From Nothophaeocryptopus gaeumannii (Eukaryota > Ascomycota > Dothideomycetes > Mycosphaerellales > Mycosphaerellaceae), in contig JASISA010000041.1 of the NCBI GenBank assembly GCA_031771865.1, positions 2,294,001 through 2,358,000 of the forward strand: DNA of 64,000 nt, given 5' to 3'. Below the pieces are notes generated by a model. It searched no databases. It was not told the DNA's origin and worked only from the letters and a program-made list of their open reading frames with translations. A program made the position numbers and the translations under genes. Positions 60,944 to 64,000 of this stretch are shown here, in pieces. The stretch's first letter is position 1; each line of letters begins with the position of its first letter.

Positions 60944-62045
60944 ATGCCTCACCGACTCTCCGACCCCGTCCAAATCGACATCGAAAAGCAGTACGGCGAC
61001 TTCAGAGACCAACTATTCAAGGATGGCTTCGCAGTCGTTAAATGCGCAGTTCCAGAAGAGAAATGTAAAGACTACATCGAACTCATGACCCAATGGCTCG
61101 AGAGATTCCCTTTCGGGTTTGACCGTAACGATCCAAGTACTTGGACTGAAGAACACTTGCCCGCTCACATGAAGGGTGGTATGTATCATGGCTATGCAGT
61201 GGGCCATGAGAAATTTGTCTGGGATGCGAGGCTGTAAATCTCCCCCACCCTCCCAATCACATCTCACAGCCTCCCTTACACTGATTTAACCCAGTGAACC
61301 CGGCGTCCTTTCCGCCTTCGAAACGATCTGGGGCACCTCTGAACTACTCGCCTCCTTCGACGGCATAAACTACACCCTGCCTCTCCCATCTACCCAACGA
61401 AAACCCTCCAGTCCCTGGCCCCACGTCGACCAATCCCCCCACCTCTTCGGCTTGCAATGCATCCAGGGCATAATCAATTTCGCACCCAACGGGCCCACCG
61501 ACGGCGGATTGGTCGTGCTCAGAGGTTCTCAAGCTCTCTGTGAGCAATACTTCAAGTGTCATTCAAAGGATAAGAAAGCGAAATGGGGGACTGTGCCCGA
61601 TGATTGGCATGGTTTTGATCCAGGAGAAGTTGAGTGGTTTAAAGAGAGGGGAGCGGAGGAGATTAAAGTGTGCGCTGAGCCAGGGGATTTGATTGTTTGG
61701 GATAGTAGGACTGTTCATTGGAATGTTTTGCCGCAGAGTGATCAGACGAGGTGTATTGTTTGTAAGTGTTCTCGAGTGTGCCGAGCTTCGAGTGGGTTTG
61801 TGCTAATGTTGGGTGCAGATGCATGCTACACTCCCGCTGCTTTTGCTTCTCCAGAAGAACTGAAGCAGAAAGGAAAAATCTTCCATGACCGCACGAGGAC
61901 GACTCACTGGCCACATCGAAACTTCTGGCATCAGGATAAGATCTTGAGGTTTGGTAAAGAGGATCCGTACCACCGCGACAGGCCTTTCGAAGAGCCAGAG
62001 GAGACTGGGCAGCTGTTGAAGCTGGCGGGTGCTATGCCATACTAA
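60944..62045 (+). CDS. phytanoyl-CoA dioxygenase (PhyH) family protein, three exons
   Basis: Exons 60944-61233, 61295-61761 and 61819-62045, with introns of 61 and 57 bp, encode 327 residues. The fold is the PhyH branch of 2-oxoglutarate/Fe(II) oxygenases. The Fe-binding His and Asp are in WPHVDQSPHLFGLQ, the distal His in DSRTVHWNVLPQ, and the structural strand FAPNGPTDGGLVVLRGSQ carries the usual Gly-rich turn. The N-terminal LFKDGFAVVKCAVPEE is the entry helix of the family. All joins keep phase (ARL to EPG, CIV to YACY). PhyH proteins of fungi act on varied substrates; none can be named. It converges with the small secreted protein, with only 75 bp between stops. Confidence 0.88.
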
Positions 62046-62120
62046 GTGTTCACTCTGGCAGGATGAATAGGCGAGTAGGACTTTCGTAAATGGTTATCCC
62101 ATTCAGATAGCTTTAATCTT

Positions 62121-62543
62121 TTACGCAGAGCAGTCGGCAAACCTGACAGGCTCAATTCCTCCAGTATCGTCTGGTGTGCACCGGTTCCTTGCACCTTGCA
62201 CTATAAAAAGGAGCGTAGTCAGTACGAATAGTCAGAGATCAATCGAAGAGGCGTCTTCGTTACTTACCCTTCCTCTGTCCGTTGATTGTGATTACCCAAT
62301 ACTGTCACCTGTTTGATGTTGATTGTCGATGTATTCTGAGAAAACTTACAGCTTGATGACGGCAAGGATAGACTTCGCTGCCCTTAATACAGTCGCCGAA
62401 TTGGTTCTTAGCTCCGTTCTCAGGATTGATGCAGTTCTGCTCATGCAGTCACAGTCTGTCAAGAACGGGACATGTTCTCTTACCCAAGAGGCAGACGCAA
62501 ACGAGACTGCCGAGAGCAGAATGGCAACAGCGGAGAACTTCAT
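62121..62543 (-). CDS. small secreted Cys protein with three introns (effector candidate)
   Basis: Four exons (62484-62543, 62350-62439, 62268-62301, 62121-62200) with introns of 44, 48 and 67 bp encode 87 residues; coding length is only 264 bp. A signal peptide (MKFSAVAILLSAVSFASA) precedes a mature part of about 68 residues with five Cys, in QNCINPENG, QFGDCIKG, VYPCRHQ, ARNRCTPDD and RFADCSA. The segment AYWVITINGQRK looks like a beta hairpin. Reading phase is kept at all three joins, and a TATA-like element lies about 70 bp upstream. An odd Cys count may mean a free Cys or a dimer. Small size, secretion and Cys content are the usual pattern of fungal effectors or antimicrobial proteins, but no family is recognised and the exon chain is my own reading. 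Confidence 0.6.
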
Positions 62544-63227
62544 GCTGTGGGAATAAGGGTTGAGTAGTCAAACTGGGAGGAAATACTGTTCATTCAAGAA
62601 GGATGGAGAAGAGCTATACTTATAGTCCTGTTGGCTTGTCCATGGTGGTGCTCTCCAGCACAAACGTCAAGAACAAGGGTCTATCCGACGATGCCTATTC
62701 GATGGCAGTGTCTAGTTAGGGTAGTGCTGACCATGCTGGCGGCGTACGAGGCCGATGCCAAGTCTGCTGCATTCTGCCTTGACAAACATGGCGAATGATT
62801 GGGAAAGCACATGTGCCGCTGTTGAGAAAGATTACATGCCGTCAAAGCTCGATGATGAGGTCAGATGTCTGAATCGAAAAAGCAGGTAAAAGATCTGGAT
62901 ACAGACCGGGGTCATTGAGAAGTCAGCGCGATGAGTTCCGGGAATGGGATCTTGGCACTACAACGGCCCTTCTTCGCCGGGCTAGACCTGTGCGACAATA
63001 CGAGGGCAACGGGAAAGAGGTATGCAGGAAGAATGTCTCAAGCTCCTTTCGTTTCTGTCGAAGCAACAGCAACTGTCGAAGCCCGTCGTCGTACCGAAAT
63101 CCACTCCTAGACGCCGGAAACAATACATGTTATGAAAGAAAATCCGCCGACAAGTCTTCTTCTCTCATATGACAACAGACCTCCAGAGTTGGCACATAAG
63201 CAGTCGTTTCTGGTCCTATTGACCTAA
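62544..63227. other. intergenic region
   Basis: These 684 bp hold the promoter of the small secreted gene and the 3' flank of the zinc-finger gene. Nothing else is supported. Confidence 0.35.
62611..62625 (-). promoter_or_regulatory. TATA-like element of the small secreted protein gene
   Basis: On the minus strand this reads CTATAAGTATAGCTC, 68-82 bp before the ATG at 62543. Confidence 0.5.
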
Positions 63228-63503
63228 TCACATGCCATGCAACTTCCGCGTGTGATTGCGAAGATGTTCAGCACGCTTGAAGCCATTGCAAGATCCCCGG
63301 TCACATCCATCGACAGGGCAGTCGAACGTAGGTGCCATGTGAGTTCTCATGTGTCGCTCCAGTTCTGCTTTGTGATGGAAGAGGTTGGTCGACATGCAGG
63401 TGCCGCACCGGAGGCAGTTGGCAGCTTGACGGCCTGGTGGAATGGAGGCGATGGTCTGGCAGACGATGACAGAAGCAGGAGAGGTTGCAGCGGGAGCTGC
63501 CAT
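63228..63503 (-). CDS. C2H2 zinc-finger protein (possibly 3' exon of a larger gene)
   Basis: This frame encodes 91 residues with two C2H2 fingers at the C-terminus. The first has CGTCMSTNLF with KAELERHMRTH; the second has FDCPVDGCDRGSCNGFKRAE followed by HLRNHTRKLH. The second finger carries an insert with one extra Cys between its Cys pair and the helix. The segment before the fingers is Ala/Pro/Ser-rich. The ATG at 63503 follows a possible acceptor (CACCTAG at about 63530), so an upstream exon between 63540 and 63760 is plausible; a short coding-like stretch there reads SAAVALLAFAFMQANSLARN. I cannot fix that join. A DNA-binding regulator is the simplest reading. Confidence 0.6.
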   Translation of the reverse strand: MAAPAATSPASVIVCQTIASIPPGRQAANCLRCGTCMSTNLFHHKAELERHMRTHMAPTFDCPVDGCDRGSCNGFKRAEHLRNHTRKLHGM

Positions 63504-64000
63504 GGACCAACGGAGGCACGCCCTGTGTCTAGGTGCAGTCAGTTAAAAGTGTAAGAAAAAACCCCCTCACCCGCCAGTAGGCACGTCTCCTGGCGCGGCT
63601 ACTGCAGATTCATGTTCCGCGCAAGGCTGTTGGCTTGCATGAAGGCAAATGCCAAGAGCGCGACGGCAGCGCTGATATTGGGGCTGTGCGAGGTGCGATT
63701 TGCTTCTGATCGTAAGACTGCGTTATCGTAGTCGGATTGCATTGCTGGAGCGGGAAAAGAGGTGAGAAAAGGGTCCGAGGAGGGTGCCAGGGCTGGCGGG
63801 ACATCTTATGCTGCAGAGGGCGACGCTTCTTGATCTATCACGTGCAGTCCTTCTCACACCGCAATAAGTGTAGGGGCTCCCGTTGTTGCATGGACCTCAT
63901 GCTCCAAAGTAATGTGAGCCAAGTGAGTGCCTATTCATTCGCGCCTGTCAATGATCGCCGCCTCTAATCAATACCAACCTCATCCCATCCCCTAACCCTC
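63504..64000. other. right edge of window
   Basis: This 497 bp may contain an upstream exon of the zinc-finger gene on the minus strand (about 63590-63745). Otherwise I see nothing that can be supported. Confidence 0.3.

Overview
The window is nuclear DNA of a filamentous ascomycete, and gene content suggests a Dothideomycete, although that class assignment is inference. The evidence is short spliceosomal introns (mostly 40-105 bp) with GTAAGT/GTATGT donors, CTGAC/CTAAC-type branch sites close to the AG, compact genes on both strands, a monocistronic tRNA, and fungal-specific families such as an ascomycete-type laccase ending in DSGL, a Stn1 telomere protein, a KlpA/Kar3 kinesin and a Loa1-type acyltransferase. 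Exon structures given here were read by eye from splice sites, reading phase and family similarity.

Layout. 0-5.8 kb is housekeeping: mitochondrial citrate carrier, a riboflavin-type deaminase, an NTF2-like protein, a DNAJC9-type J protein and Stn1. 7.4-18.6 kb is a gene-sparse secretome block: two paralogous Thr/Ser-rich secreted proteins flank a laccase, followed by a decayed lactonohydrolase and a Cys-containing secreted protein. 20-28.8 kb holds an aldo-keto reductase, Pus1 head to head with TFIIE-alpha, and a CLC chloride transporter. 29.4-37.9 kb holds a single-pass wall/membrane protein, a kinesin-14, the acyltransferase, a DUF7726 protein and an NTF2-like protein. 38.7-49.2 kb mixes a broken glycine-rich secreted gene, a 2OG-Fe(II) oxygenase, an uncharacterised protein, dihydroxy-acid dehydratase (ILV3), a truncated monocarboxylate transporter, a Nudix protein and a DUF3253 protein. 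49.9-63.5 kb is accessory: a frameshifted pectin lyase, a 1618-residue secreted repeat protein, two small damaged unknown genes, tRNA-Glu(CTC), a PhyH-type oxygenase, a small secreted Cys protein with three introns, and a C2H2 zinc-finger protein.

Two themes stand out. First, the repeat protein at 52.5-57.4 kb carries seven copies of an exactly 41-residue His/Cys unit I do not recognise, ten copies of an NSAN sequon motif, an Apple/PAN-like domain and a separate 52-residue tandem repeat. Second, lesions (frameshifts, in-frame stops, truncations, a start codon out of frame) fall almost only in secreted, transport or orphan genes, while the long conserved genes in the same window are intact. 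That argues for real gene decay rather than uniform sequencing error, but homopolymer-type lesions need read-level checking.
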